Positions 35,091-42,609 of a stretch of DNA of 44,084 nt are shown here, piece by piece; the stretch's first letter is position 1, and every line of letters begins with the position of its first letter. The stretch spans positions 1-44,084 of the forward strand of contig JBFMCF010000093.1 in NCBI GenBank assembly GCA_040754625.1, written 5' to 3'. The notes beneath the pieces were generated by a model that was given only the letters and a program-made list of their open reading frames with translations, searched no databases and was not told the origin of the DNA. Source of the stretch: a bacterium. GTDB lineage: Bacteria > JACRDZ01 > JAQUKH01. The translations under genes were made by a program, and so were the position numbers.

Positions 35091-35671
35091 CAAAACTATT
35101 AATCATTTTTTTCGCGACGATTTGGACAAACAATATTGCGTTTACATATATCCTTGGAATGTGCCCTTTTATTTCACTTTCACGAAGCATGAAAACCGCT
35201 GTCGGAATGAGTATTGCCGTGGTTTTTGTGGTTGTTTTGACCGCGGCCATAAACTGGCCTGTTTATCATCTTATCCTGGTCCCGTATAAAAGCGAGATTA
35301 TTTATTATATAGTTTTTATCATTGTAATCGCGGCGACTGTTCAATTGCTTGAAATGATAATGGGTAAATTTTTCCCGGTGCTTGAAGCGATGTTCGGGAT
35401 TTTTCTCCCTTTGATTACAGTTAATTGCATTGTCCTGGCTGTGTCCCTTTTTATGGTTTTAAGAAATTATTCTTTCCGGGAATCGATTGTTTTTGCGTTT
35501 GGTTCAAGCGTGGGGTGGATGTTCGCGATTATTGTTGTAGCGGCGATCAATGAAAAATTAAATTTGATTGGAGACATTCCTGATGGTTTAAAGGGGCCCG
35601 GAATTGTTTTGATTATCGCGGGGATAATTTCATTGGCATTTCTGGGGTTCGCGGGAATGGTTAATTTGTAG
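35087..35671 (+). CDS. nqrE: NqrE-type membrane subunit
   Basis: 194 residues with six membrane helices. NqrE marks are FATIWTNNIAFTYILGMCPF, with the membrane cysteine that in NQR helps bind the intramembrane Fe-S centre, then FGIFLPLITVNCIVLAVS with the second cysteine, and IPDGLKGPGIVLIIAG. It starts at GTG 35087 within the nqrD stop. Its own stop (35669-35671) is inside a perfect 30-base palindrome. Confidence 0.92.
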   Translation: MTKLLIIFFATIWTNNIAFTYILGMCPFISLSRSMKTAVGMSIAVVFVVVLTAAINWPVYHLILVPYKSEIIYYIVFIIVIAATVQLLEMIMGKFFPVLEAMFGIFLPLITVNCIVLAVSLFMVLRNYSFRESIVFAFGSSVGWMFAIIVVAAINEKLNLIGDIPDGLKGPGIVLIIAGIISLAFLGFAGMVNL

Positions 35672-35696
35672 GGGCTCAAAATTTTGAGCCCCTACA
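35667..35696. repeat. Perfect 30-bp REP palindrome at the nqrE stop codon
   Basis: TGTAGGGGCTCAAAA (35667-35681) is followed directly by its exact complement (35682-35696). It shares the GTAGGGGC…GCCCCTAC frame with the RAYT-associated repeats and includes the nqrE stop codon. Confidence 0.9.
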
Positions 35697-35713
35697 TATA
35701 ATTTATTAATATT

Positions 35714-36667
35714 ATGACTACTATCTTAATAATGGACCTGATTTTGATAGCGGTGACGGTTTTGATCCTCATAGGCGAGAAATTACTGCTTAATTACGGG
35801 GAATGCAAAATAACAATCGAGCAAAACGGGAAAAGAAAAGAATTGAAGGTCCAGGGAGGGAGGACACTCCTGGATTACCTTGTTGAGAACAAAATCGATA
35901 TTTCTTCATCGTGCGGCGGAAAATCAAGCTGCGGTTACTGCAAGATAAAAATAATAAAGGGCGGGGGTGAGATATTTCCCCAGGAAGAAGTGTTTATGAC
36001 CCGTGAAGAAAAACGCAGCGGGATGCGGCTTGCGTGTCAGGTCAGGGTAAAAGAGGATATCGAAATTTATATACCGGATTTTTTAGAAACTATTAAAGGA
36101 ATGGTCAGGAACCGGAGTTACGACCCGGCCAAACGCTGGCAGTTCAGGATAAAAAACCAGGTTTATTACGATGTTGATTTAAAGGAACAGTACCTTGCCC
36201 CGGGAGAGAAAGAGATAATCGATAAAATATTTGACGAGGTTAAAAATATAAAAGGCCCGCTGATGCCGGTCCTTCAAAAATCTAATGAGGCTTTCAGGTA
36301 TTTGTCTGAACCTGTTTTAAGGTATATATCACAGAGACTGGAGATACCGGTAAGCGTTACATTTAGAATCGCTACCTTTTATAACGCGTTCAGTTTAAAG
36401 CCGAAAGGCAGGTACCAGGTGGATGTGTGTCTGGGTACCGCGTGTCACGTAAAGGGCGCCGCGGACCTTATTCTTGCTCTTGAAAAAGGGTTAAATCTTA
36501 AAACAGGGGAAACCACGAAAGACATGCGGTTCAGCCTTGAAACAGTCAGGTGTCTCGGCTGCTGCGGGCTCGCGCCCGCGCTGAAGATCAACCAGGATGT
36601 GTATGGGCTGATGACAAGGAAGAAGGCACCGGAACTGGTCAAAAAATATGAAAAAACTGAAAATTGA
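35714..36667 (+). CDS. Fusion of NqrF [2Fe-2S] domain with NuoE
   Basis: 317 residues. The N-terminal membrane helix (about 4-22) and plant-type [2Fe-2S] domain (Cys67, Cys73, Cys76, Cys108; SSSCGGKSSCGYCKIKI) match the start of NqrF. The FAD/NADH-binding domain of NqrF is missing. In its place is a NuoE/HoxE-type thioredoxin-like domain (about 160-317) with Cys239, Cys244, Cys280 and Cys284 in VCLGTACHVKGA and RCLGCCGLAP. It would wire a soluble diaphorase to the membrane pump. It overlaps the next gene by 20 bases. No strong RBS is seen after the palindrome. Confidence 0.88.
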   Translation: MTTILIMDLILIAVTVLILIGEKLLLNYGECKITIEQNGKRKELKVQGGRTLLDYLVENKIDISSSCGGKSSCGYCKIKIIKGGGEIFPQEEVFMTREEKRSGMRLACQVRVKEDIEIYIPDFLETIKGMVRNRSYDPAKRWQFRIKNQVYYDVDLKEQYLAPGEKEIIDKIFDEVKNIKGPLMPVLQKSNEAFRYLSEPVLRYISQRLEIPVSVTFRIATFYNAFSLKPKGRYQVDVCLGTACHVKGAADLILALEKGLNLKTGETTKDMRFSLETVRCLGCCGLAPALKINQDVYGLMTRKKAPELVKKYEKTEN

Positions 36668-38522
36668 AGATCTTGACAGGATTTCTAAAACGCTTGAAGA
36701 AATAATTCGCGGCCGCGAAGGCAAAATCCTGGACAACGGAAAGAAATACCTGATGCTTTGCGGCGGGACCGGTTGTATCTCAAACAAGTCTTTTAAGGTA
36801 AGGGACGCCCTTCAGGCTGAAATAAAAAAACGGAACCTGGAGGAAAAAACATCCGTCGTTATAACAGGGTGCAACGCGTTTTGCGCGAAAGGGCCGATCA
36901 TTATTGTTATGCCGGACGGGATATTTTATCACAGCGTGACAGAGGAGATTGTCCCCGAGCTTGTGGATGAGCATCTTATAAAAGGTAAACCTTTCGAAAA
37001 ACTCATGTATGTTTCGGAAAAGACAAATACCACGATCCCAAAAATCAAAGACATTCCTTTTTTCGCGAGGCAAACGATTGTTTCATTAAAAAACAGGGGA
37101 ATAATAGACCCTGAAAATATAGATGATTACATCGCGATAAACGGTTACAGGGCACTCGCGAAGGCGCTTTCCAAAATGACGCCGGCGGAAATAATAGATG
37201 AGATAAAAAAATCTGGGCTTCGCGGAAGGGGCGGGGCCGGTTTTCCCGCGGGCTTAAAATGGGAGATGTGCAGGAATGCCCGGGGAAATATTAAATACGT
37301 GGTATGTAACGCTGATGAAGGTGATCCTGGCGCTTACATGGACAGGAGTATTATAGAACTTGACCCGCATTCTGTCCTTGAAGGCATGCTGATAGCTGCT
37401 CTTGCGGTAGGCGCGAACGAAGGATATATTTATATAAGGACCGAATATCCTCTTGCGAGGCAAAGGCTTGAGACCGCGATTAAACAGGCAAGAGAATACG
37501 GGATACTCGGCAAAAATATTTTCGGGACTGATTTTTATTGTGACATTTTTATCAGGCAGGGATCAGGCGCGTTTGTGTGCGGAGAGGCCACGGCGCTTGT
37601 CGCGTCGATAGAAGGAAAATACCCCGAACCGAGGCATAAACCGCCGCACCTTGTCGATTCAGGGCTCTGGGGGAAACCCACATCGCTGAACAATGTTGAG
37701 ACTTTCGCGACGGTGCCTTCCATTATAAATAACGGCGCTGAATGGTTTAATAAAATCGGGACGGAAAAGAGCAAAGGGACAAAGGTATTTTCTCTTGTCG
37801 GCAAAATTCAAAACAGCGGGCTTGTGGAAGTCCCGATGGGGATTACTTTAAAGGAAATAATTTTTGACATAGGAGGAGGTATCCCGAAGGGCAAAAAATT
37901 TAAAGCGGTCCAGACTGGCGGGCCGTCAGGCGGGTGTATTCCCGAAAGCCTGCTGGACCTGCCCGTCGATTATGAAAGGCTCGCGGGAGCCGGTTCGATA
38001 ATGGGTTCCGGCGGGATGATTGTCATGGACGAGGACACCTGTATGGTAGATGTGGCGCGGTATTATATCGAGTTTACAAACGACGAATCCTGCGGGAGAT
38101 GTTCATCATGCAGGGACGGTTCGTCCGCGATACTTGAAATATTGGAAAGGATATGTAAAGGCGAAGGCAGTGAAGATGACCTTGTTTTTCTTGAGGAGCT
38201 TTCCGCGGTCATAAAGGACGCGTCAATGTGCGGGTTGGGGCAGAGCCTGCCGAACCCTGTTTTGACAACGCTCCGTTATTTTAAAGATGAATATGAAGCG
38301 CATATAAAAGAAAAAAAATGCCCTGCGAAAGTTTGCAAGACGCTGATAAGATATCATATTGATGAGAAAAAATGCACCGGATGCATGCTTTGCGCTAAAA
38401 ATTGCGCAAGCGGTGCAATTTCGGGCGAAGCTAAAAAAATCCATAAAATTGATTTGGATAAATGCGTAAAATGCGGGCTGTGCATGGAACTGTGCAGGTT
38501 TAAGGCAGTGGTGGTGGAATAG
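36648..38522 (+). CDS. NuoF/HoxF/HydB-type NADH-oxidising flavoprotein
   Basis: 624 residues in the HydB/HndC layout. An N-terminal thioredoxin-like [2Fe-2S] domain has Cys38, 43, 75 and 79. The NuoF core has the NADH/FMN sites GLRGRGGAGFPAGLKW (about 190-205) and CNADEGDPGAYMDR (about 220-233). An SLBB region and the N3-type cluster SCGRCSSCRDG follow, then two C-terminal [4Fe-4S] motifs, CTGCMLCAKNC and CVKCGLCMELC. All catalytic motifs are intact, so this is the likely NADH site of the complex. It starts inside the NqrF-NuoE fusion gene. Confidence 0.92.
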   Translation: MKKLKIEDLDRISKTLEEIIRGREGKILDNGKKYLMLCGGTGCISNKSFKVRDALQAEIKKRNLEEKTSVVITGCNAFCAKGPIIIVMPDGIFYHSVTEEIVPELVDEHLIKGKPFEKLMYVSEKTNTTIPKIKDIPFFARQTIVSLKNRGIIDPENIDDYIAINGYRALAKALSKMTPAEIIDEIKKSGLRGRGGAGFPAGLKWEMCRNARGNIKYVVCNADEGDPGAYMDRSIIELDPHSVLEGMLIAALAVGANEGYIYIRTEYPLARQRLETAIKQAREYGILGKNIFGTDFYCDIFIRQGSGAFVCGEATALVASIEGKYPEPRHKPPHLVDSGLWGKPTSLNNVETFATVPSIINNGAEWFNKIGTEKSKGTKVFSLVGKIQNSGLVEVPMGITLKEIIFDIGGGIPKGKKFKAVQTGGPSGGCIPESLLDLPVDYERLAGAGSIMGSGGMIVMDEDTCMVDVARYYIEFTNDESCGRCSSCRDGSSAILEILERICKGEGSEDDLVFLEELSAVIKDASMCGLGQSLPNPVLTTLRYFKDEYEAHIKEKKCPAKVCKTLIRYHIDEKKCTGCMLCAKNCASGAISGEAKKIHKIDLDKCVKCGLCMELCRFKAVVVE

Positions 38523-38533
38523 AAATTTTGTCT

Positions 38534-38664
38534 AACCCACTTTTATTCCCCCTTATCAGGGGGATAAAGAAACTGGGTGGGAATAATTCTGATTACTCCC
38601 CTGATAAGGGGAGATTAAGAGGGGTTTTTAATGTTTTTCCGCCAGAGGCGGATCTGCCTTAGGC
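38534..38664. repeat. Cluster of three hairpins between nuoF- and hoxU-type genes
   Basis: CCCCC-TTATCA-GGGGG (38548-38563) and CTCCCC-TGATAA-GGGGAG (38596-38613) are the same family as at 34337. CCGCC-AGA-GGCGG (38639-38651) and GCCT-T-AGGC (38656-38664) follow. These fill the 181-base gap inside the operon. Confidence 0.7.
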
Positions 38665-38703
38665 ATGAAATTTAGCTCAAAAAAATTAGGCAAAAATTTT
38701 AAA

Positions 38704-39270
38704 ATGATAAATATAATAATCGACGGCAAAAATTTACAAATGGAGGAAGGAAAAACAATCCTTGAGGCGGCCAGGGAAGCCAGTATAAGAATACCCACGC
38801 TTTGTTATCACAAAATGCTTACGCCTTACGGTTCATGCAGATTGTGCCTTGTTGAAGTTATCCGCGGCGGCCGCACGGCCATCCACTCGTCGTGCCTTTA
38901 CAAGGTTACAGAAGGCCTTGAGGTTAAAACGAATACGGAGAGGTTGAGAAAAATCCGAAAGATTATTCTGGAGCTTTTGCTCGCAAGGTGTCCTGATGCT
39001 GAAGCGGTCAAAGCGCTCGCGGAGGAATATGGAATAACACAGGTAAGGATCAGCCGTAAAAATAAAGAGGACTGTATTTTGTGCGGCTTGTGTGTTCGCG
39101 TGTGCAAAGAAATAACAGGAATGAACGCGATAAATTTTACAGGGAGGGGCTCCCGGAAAAAAGTCCAAACCCCGTTTAATAAAATTTCCGAGACCTGTAT
39201 CGGGTGTGGAGCCTGCGCCTATATTTGTCCAATAAAGGCTATAAAGATTGAAGAAAAGGTCGAAATATGA
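38704..39270 (+). CDS. HoxU/NuoG-N-type iron-sulfur subunit
   Basis: 188 residues. The [2Fe-2S] domain uses Cys34, 45, 48 and 64 (CYHKMLTPYGSCRLC). Two [4Fe-4S] motifs follow, CILCGLCVRVC (124-134) and CIGCGACAYIC (165-175). The His-Cys3 cluster normally between them in NuoG is missing; only Cys96 remains. There is no molybdopterin or hydrogenase domain, so the protein resembles HoxU or the N-terminus of HydA. It would collect electrons from the flavoprotein, or contact ferredoxin. ATG 38704 gives the usual start MINIIIDGK. Confidence 0.88.
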   Translation: MINIIIDGKNLQMEEGKTILEAAREASIRIPTLCYHKMLTPYGSCRLCLVEVIRGGRTAIHSSCLYKVTEGLEVKTNTERLRKIRKIILELLLARCPDAEAVKALAEEYGITQVRISRKNKEDCILCGLCVRVCKEITGMNAINFTGRGSRKKVQTPFNKISETCIGCGACAYICPIKAIKIEEKVEI

Positions 39271-39457
39271 AAAAATATTAGTTATGCCTGACGGCAACTG
39301 GCTTTCCCATACCTCAAAGGCCGTGGAAAATATTCTCGCGGACAAAACCTACAAAGATAATGCCCGCAAATATAAAAAAATACTGGAAAAATACAATGGC
39401 CCCAAAATGGGGGCCGAATTGATAGGGAAATATTTACAAATACCGGAAGAAAATTAG
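39266..39457 (+). pseudogene. Internally deleted glycosyltransferase remnant
   Basis: The first residues (KILVMPDGNWLSHTSKAVE) look like the start of a glycosyltransferase. They run directly into what looks like the family's C-terminal tail (ARKYKKILEKYNGPKMGAEL). Most of the enzyme is absent. The natural start ATG 39266 is out of frame by one base in an A-run; the frame is open only from TTG 39248 or ATG 39284. A double lesion, a large deletion plus a frameshift, is the simplest reading. Confidence 0.5.
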
Positions 39458-39502
39458 CAATCAGGCTGAAACCGAAATTGTGAAAATTTATATGGAGGGT
39501 AT

Positions 39503-39640
39503 AAATTTTGTAATCGGTCAGTTATCAGTGGTAGCCGCAACCTTTAGGTTGCGGAAGTAGTTGGAATATAAGCATTTTTTAACGCAAGCTAAAGCTTGCG
39601 CCTACCGAAAACCACCAATAACTGACCGGTTACTAAATTT
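39503..39640. repeat. Nested inverted repeat enclosing two REP-like palindromes (BIME-like)
   Basis: Outer arms of 30 bases (39503-39532 and 39611-39640) match at 26 positions and contain CGGTCAGTTAT. Inside are CCGCAACCT-TT-AGGTTGCGG (39535-39554) and CGCAAGCT-AA-AGCTTGCG (39583-39600), two inverted copies of one REP: GTAG before the first, CCTAC after the second. Confidence 0.8.
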
Positions 39641-39670
39641 TTAAATATAATATTGATAAAATAATATTAT
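39622..39670 (+). promoter_or_regulatory. Candidate promoter and operator of the VapBC pair
   Basis: A perfect TATAAT at 39646-39651 lies 18 bases after CTGACC (39622-39627). It overlaps the inverted repeat ATAATATT (39647-39654) / AATATTAT (39663-39670). Toxin-antitoxin operons are normally repressed by the antitoxin at such a site. Confidence 0.4.
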
Positions 39671-39718
39671 TGTGGTAAAGTAATTATGTCGAAAGTAAAG
39701 CAGATTGGAGGTGTAATC

Positions 39719-39946
39719 ATGTCATCAATAGTTAAAGTAAGCGGTAAAAACCAGATTGTTGTACCAAAAGAGGCAAGAGAATCCTTACATATAAAGAGCG
39801 GAACGAAACTTCTGGTAATGGTGAAAGAAGGAAGAGTCATTCTTGTCCCCGAGCCCGATGATTACGTTAAAGCCCTTAAGGGGTTAGGTAAAGAGGTATG
39901 GGAAGAGAGTGCTGAATATCTGAAAAAGGAAAGGGAAAACTGGTGA
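39719..39946 (+). CDS. vapB: AbrB/MazE-type antitoxin (VapB)
   Basis: 75 residues. A SpoVT-AbrB swapped-hairpin DNA-binding domain (VSGKNQIVVPKEARESLHIK, then GTKLLVMVKEGRVILVPEP) is followed by a C-terminal tail that would bind the toxin. ATG 39719 has GGAGG at 39707-39711; the in-frame ATG 39686 lacks an RBS. The stop overlaps the toxin start as GTGA. Confidence 0.88.
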   Translation: MSSIVKVSGKNQIVVPKEARESLHIKSGTKLLVMVKEGRVILVPEPDDYVKALKGLGKEVWEESAEYLKKERENW

Positions 39947-40386
39947 ACCTGATTGAACGGATAAGTTCATGCAAAAAAATTTCGCTTGATACATCTGTTT
40001 TTATTTATCATTTTGAAGAAAACCCGCGCTATCTAAAACTCACCCAGCAGATTTTAAACTTCATTGCTTCCCAAAAAATCAATGCCTTTTGTTCTGAACT
40101 GATTATACTTGAAATACTGGTACAGCCCTATAAAAAAGAAGGGAATGACCTGATCGACCGCTACGAAATTTTATTAAGCAATTTCCCTCATTTGACCATT
40201 CTTCCGGTCGACCGTTCTGTTTTAAGGAAGGCTGCTGAACTCAGGGCAAGGTACCATATAAAAAGTCCCGATGCAATTCATCTTGCCAGCGCAATTAATT
40301 CCGAATCTGAAATTTTTATTGGGAATGATAGAAATTTATCAAAAGTAGATGATGTAGACGTGATTTTTTTAGATGAGTATTTATAG
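39943..40386 (+). CDS. vapC: PIN-domain toxin (VapC)
   Basis: 147-residue PIN-domain ribonuclease with the acidic metal site: Asp16 in SLDTSVFIY, Glu in SELIILEIL (about 43-51), Asp in SPDAIHLAS (about 113) and Asp in GNDRNL (about 129). VapC toxins usually cut specific tRNAs or rRNA. It starts at GTG 39943 within the antitoxin stop. The pair follows a BIME-like repeat and a gene remnant, so this is a rearranged spot. Confidence 0.9.
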   Translation: MNLIERISSCKKISLDTSVFIYHFEENPRYLKLTQQILNFIASQKINAFCSELIILEILVQPYKKEGNDLIDRYEILLSNFPHLTILPVDRSVLRKAAELRARYHIKSPDAIHLASAINSESEIFIGNDRNLSKVDDVDVIFLDEYL

Positions 40387-40424
40387 AATTAAAAATTCCT
40401 CGTCCCACGCTTCTTAAAAGAGTA

Positions 40425-40444
40425 GTGCTCTGGCAAATAAATTT
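40425..40444 (+). mobile_element. Solo MITE end directly before the acyltransferase start
   Basis: GTGCTCTGGCAAATAAATTT matches the end of the element at 30562 with one mismatch in the 20 bases, preceded by TA. No opposite end is seen nearby. It forms the whole region immediately before ATG 40445, so that gene has no ordinary RBS. Confidence 0.6.
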
Positions 40445-41545
40445 ATGCTTGAACAAAATAGAAAAATACTTTATATCGAGAACCTGCGGATTTTGCTTAC
40501 GATACTGATTATTATGCTTCATATAGCCGTGACATACGGCTCCGCCGGTTCATGGTATTATTATGAACGATCTGATGACGCAATCTCGAATATCTTATTG
40601 ACAATGTTTACGGCTGTTGTCCAGTCTTTTTCCCTGGGTTTTTTCTTTTTAATATCCGCGTATTTCACGCCTGCTTCATTTGAACGAAAAGGCCTGAAAA
40701 GTTTTTTAAAAAGCCGCCTTTTACATCTGGGAATTCCATTTGTATTTTATTACTTCGTTATTAATCCCTTAATATTATATATTCTGAAAACCATTTTTAT
40801 GGGAGAACATGTCCAGAGCAAAAATCTGTTCGGGCCCGGGCCTTTATGGTTTGTTGAAACCTTGTTTATTTTTAACATGGTTTACGCGTTATGGGCCGGT
40901 TTTTCCGGCATGGAGGAAACAGGACGTCAAAGATTGCCCCCGCGCAATAAAAATATTTTGGTATATTTGATAATCTTGTCTTTTATAAATTTTATTATTA
41001 GAATGTTTTGCCCTGCCGGAAAGTGGTTTTTTGATTTTCAGCCGGCGTTTTACCCGGGATATATCAGTTTATTTATAACCGGGATAATTGCAGGGAGAAA
41101 TAAATGGTTTGATAATTTTCCAGAAACCGCCGGGAAAAGGTGGCTTATCGTGTCTCTCACGCTTATTTTACTTCTTCCTTTCATTATGTTTTTCAGCGGC
41201 GCCGTAAATGATGTTTCTCCTTTTCTCGGTGGATTTACATGGCAGTCACTGCTTTATTCTTCATGGGAGGCATTCACGGGTGTCGGAATTATCGCGGGGC
41301 TTTTTGTTATATTCCGTAAAAAGTTTAACCGGCAGGGCGATTTGGCGAAAATAATGTCTGATAACGCGTATCCGGTGTATATTTTCCACCCGCCGGTGAT
41401 TGTTTTTCTTGCCTATTCTGTTAGAAATGTTTTAATGCATCCATTGTTGAAATTTTTATTTGTTTCAATTGCAGGTGTTCCATTGTGTTTTCTGATAAGC
41501 CGTTATATAATTAAAAAAATCCCGTTCGCGAAAAAAATATTATAG
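40445..41545 (+). CDS. Acyltransferase-3 family membrane protein
   Basis: 366 residues with about ten membrane helices. It opens YIENLRILLTILIIMLHIAV, the acyltransferase-3 start with its conserved arginine and histidine. Later it has GPLWFVETLFIF and a C-terminal NAYPVYIFHPPVI. Members acylate sugars of surface polysaccharides or peptidoglycan. The SGNH hydrolase gene 9 bases downstream is a frequent partner or fused domain in this family. The start lies against a MITE end, so expression may have been altered. Confidence 0.87.
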   Translation: MLEQNRKILYIENLRILLTILIIMLHIAVTYGSAGSWYYYERSDDAISNILLTMFTAVVQSFSLGFFFLISAYFTPASFERKGLKSFLKSRLLHLGIPFVFYYFVINPLILYILKTIFMGEHVQSKNLFGPGPLWFVETLFIFNMVYALWAGFSGMEETGRQRLPPRNKNILVYLIILSFINFIIRMFCPAGKWFFDFQPAFYPGYISLFITGIIAGRNKWFDNFPETAGKRWLIVSLTLILLLPFIMFFSGAVNDVSPFLGGFTWQSLLYSSWEAFTGVGIIAGLFVIFRKKFNRQGDLAKIMSDNAYPVYIFHPPVIVFLAYSVRNVLMHPLLKFLFVSIAGVPLCFLISRYIIKKIPFAKKIL

Positions 41546-41554
41546 GGATTAAAA

Positions 41555-42155
41555 ATGAAACGTATAATTTCAGCAGTTTTTATATTTTGCCTTTTAGCGG
41601 GATGCCTGAAAAGTTCGAATAAACTTTCTCCCCTGGGTGAAGATGCCGTAATACTCGCGTTTGGCGACAGCCTTACATTCGGCACGGGCGCGAGAGCGGA
41701 CGAAAGCTACCCGGCAATTTTGGAGAGCCTTATTGGCCGCAAGGTAGTTAATGTTGGGGTGCCCGGGGAAATCACACTGAGCGGGCTGAAAAGGCTTCCC
41801 GGTTTGCTTGATGAATATAATCCTGCCTTATTAATTTTATGCCACGGCGGGAATGATTTAATTCGCAGGATGGATGAAAAACAGGCTGTAAACAACATAA
41901 AGGAAATGATAAGCTAAAAGCAGGAATATCGATGTAGTCCTTTTAGGCGTTCCAAGGTTTGGCATATTGCTGTCGGGGGCCGAATTTTATAAAGATATCG
42001 CGGAAGAATTCGATATCCCTTACGATAATGAAACGCTGCCTGAAATTCTGATAAAACCTGATTTAAAAAGCGACCAGATTCATCCGAATGCGCAAGGTTA
42101 CAGAAAAATGGCTGAAACACTGGCAAAATTGCTGAAAAAACACGGGGCGATTTAA
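41555..42155 (+). pseudogene. SGNH/GDSL hydrolase lipoprotein (TesA-like) with a frameshift
   Basis: The first part (41555-41917) has a lipoprotein signal (LLAGC), block I FGDSLTFG and block III HGGND. The second part (about 41921-42155, in another frame) has NIDVVLLGVPRFG and block V DQIHPNAQG with the catalytic Asp and His. One protein of about 200 residues has been split by a +1 shift near 41908-41920. It could be a true mutation or a sequencing error. The intact enzyme would be an esterase or deacetylase. Confidence 0.82.
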
Positions 42156-42171
42156 TAATTTTAAATTTGAT

Positions 42172-42543
42172 TTATCCCGCCTTGTTTTTCCCTGCAAGCT
42201 TAATAACCTTCATAATCATATTTTGAGAACTTTTATTTTTAATTTTTCTGAAGGATTTTAAAAGCTTATTTTCTTCCCTGGCCGCATACGAAGCCCGTTT
42301 TTCAGAAATTGGGATAAATTCCCTGGCTCCAAAGAAATAAGATACCGGCACAGAAAGTATTTCCGCTATCAACTGGATATTTTCTACATTAAGTTTATTG
42401 CTTCCGTTTTCGTATCTTTGGACCTGCTGGTAAGTTACATCTAATGCTTCCGCGAGTTCTTCCTGCGAAATCCCAAGTTCTTTTCTTCGCTCTTTAATCC
42501 TTACACCGATTTGCCCGCTTGTTTTTATAGTATATTTTTTCAT
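42172..42543 (-). CDS. XRE-family transcriptional regulator
   Basis: 123 residues with an N-terminal HTH (about 11-65: RIKERRKELGISQEELAEAL, YQQVQRYENG) and a Lys-rich C-terminal helical region. ATG 42543 gives a normal XRE start. A longer frame to 42681 would read through the promoter and is rejected. It is divergent from the porin. Inverted repeats in the intergenic region (TACTAT-N7-ATAGTA near 42581-42599) are candidate operators. Confidence 0.85.
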   Translation of the reverse strand: MKKYTIKTSGQIGVRIKERRKELGISQEELAEALDVTYQQVQRYENGSNKLNVENIQLIAEILSVPVSYFFGAREFIPISEKRASYAAREENKLLKSFRKIKNKSSQNMIMKVIKLAGKNKAG

Positions 42544-42609
42544 ATTATCTGCTAATGTTACAGTTTTTATATGCCGATTGCTACTATGTAATAAATAGTA
42601 AAAAAACAC

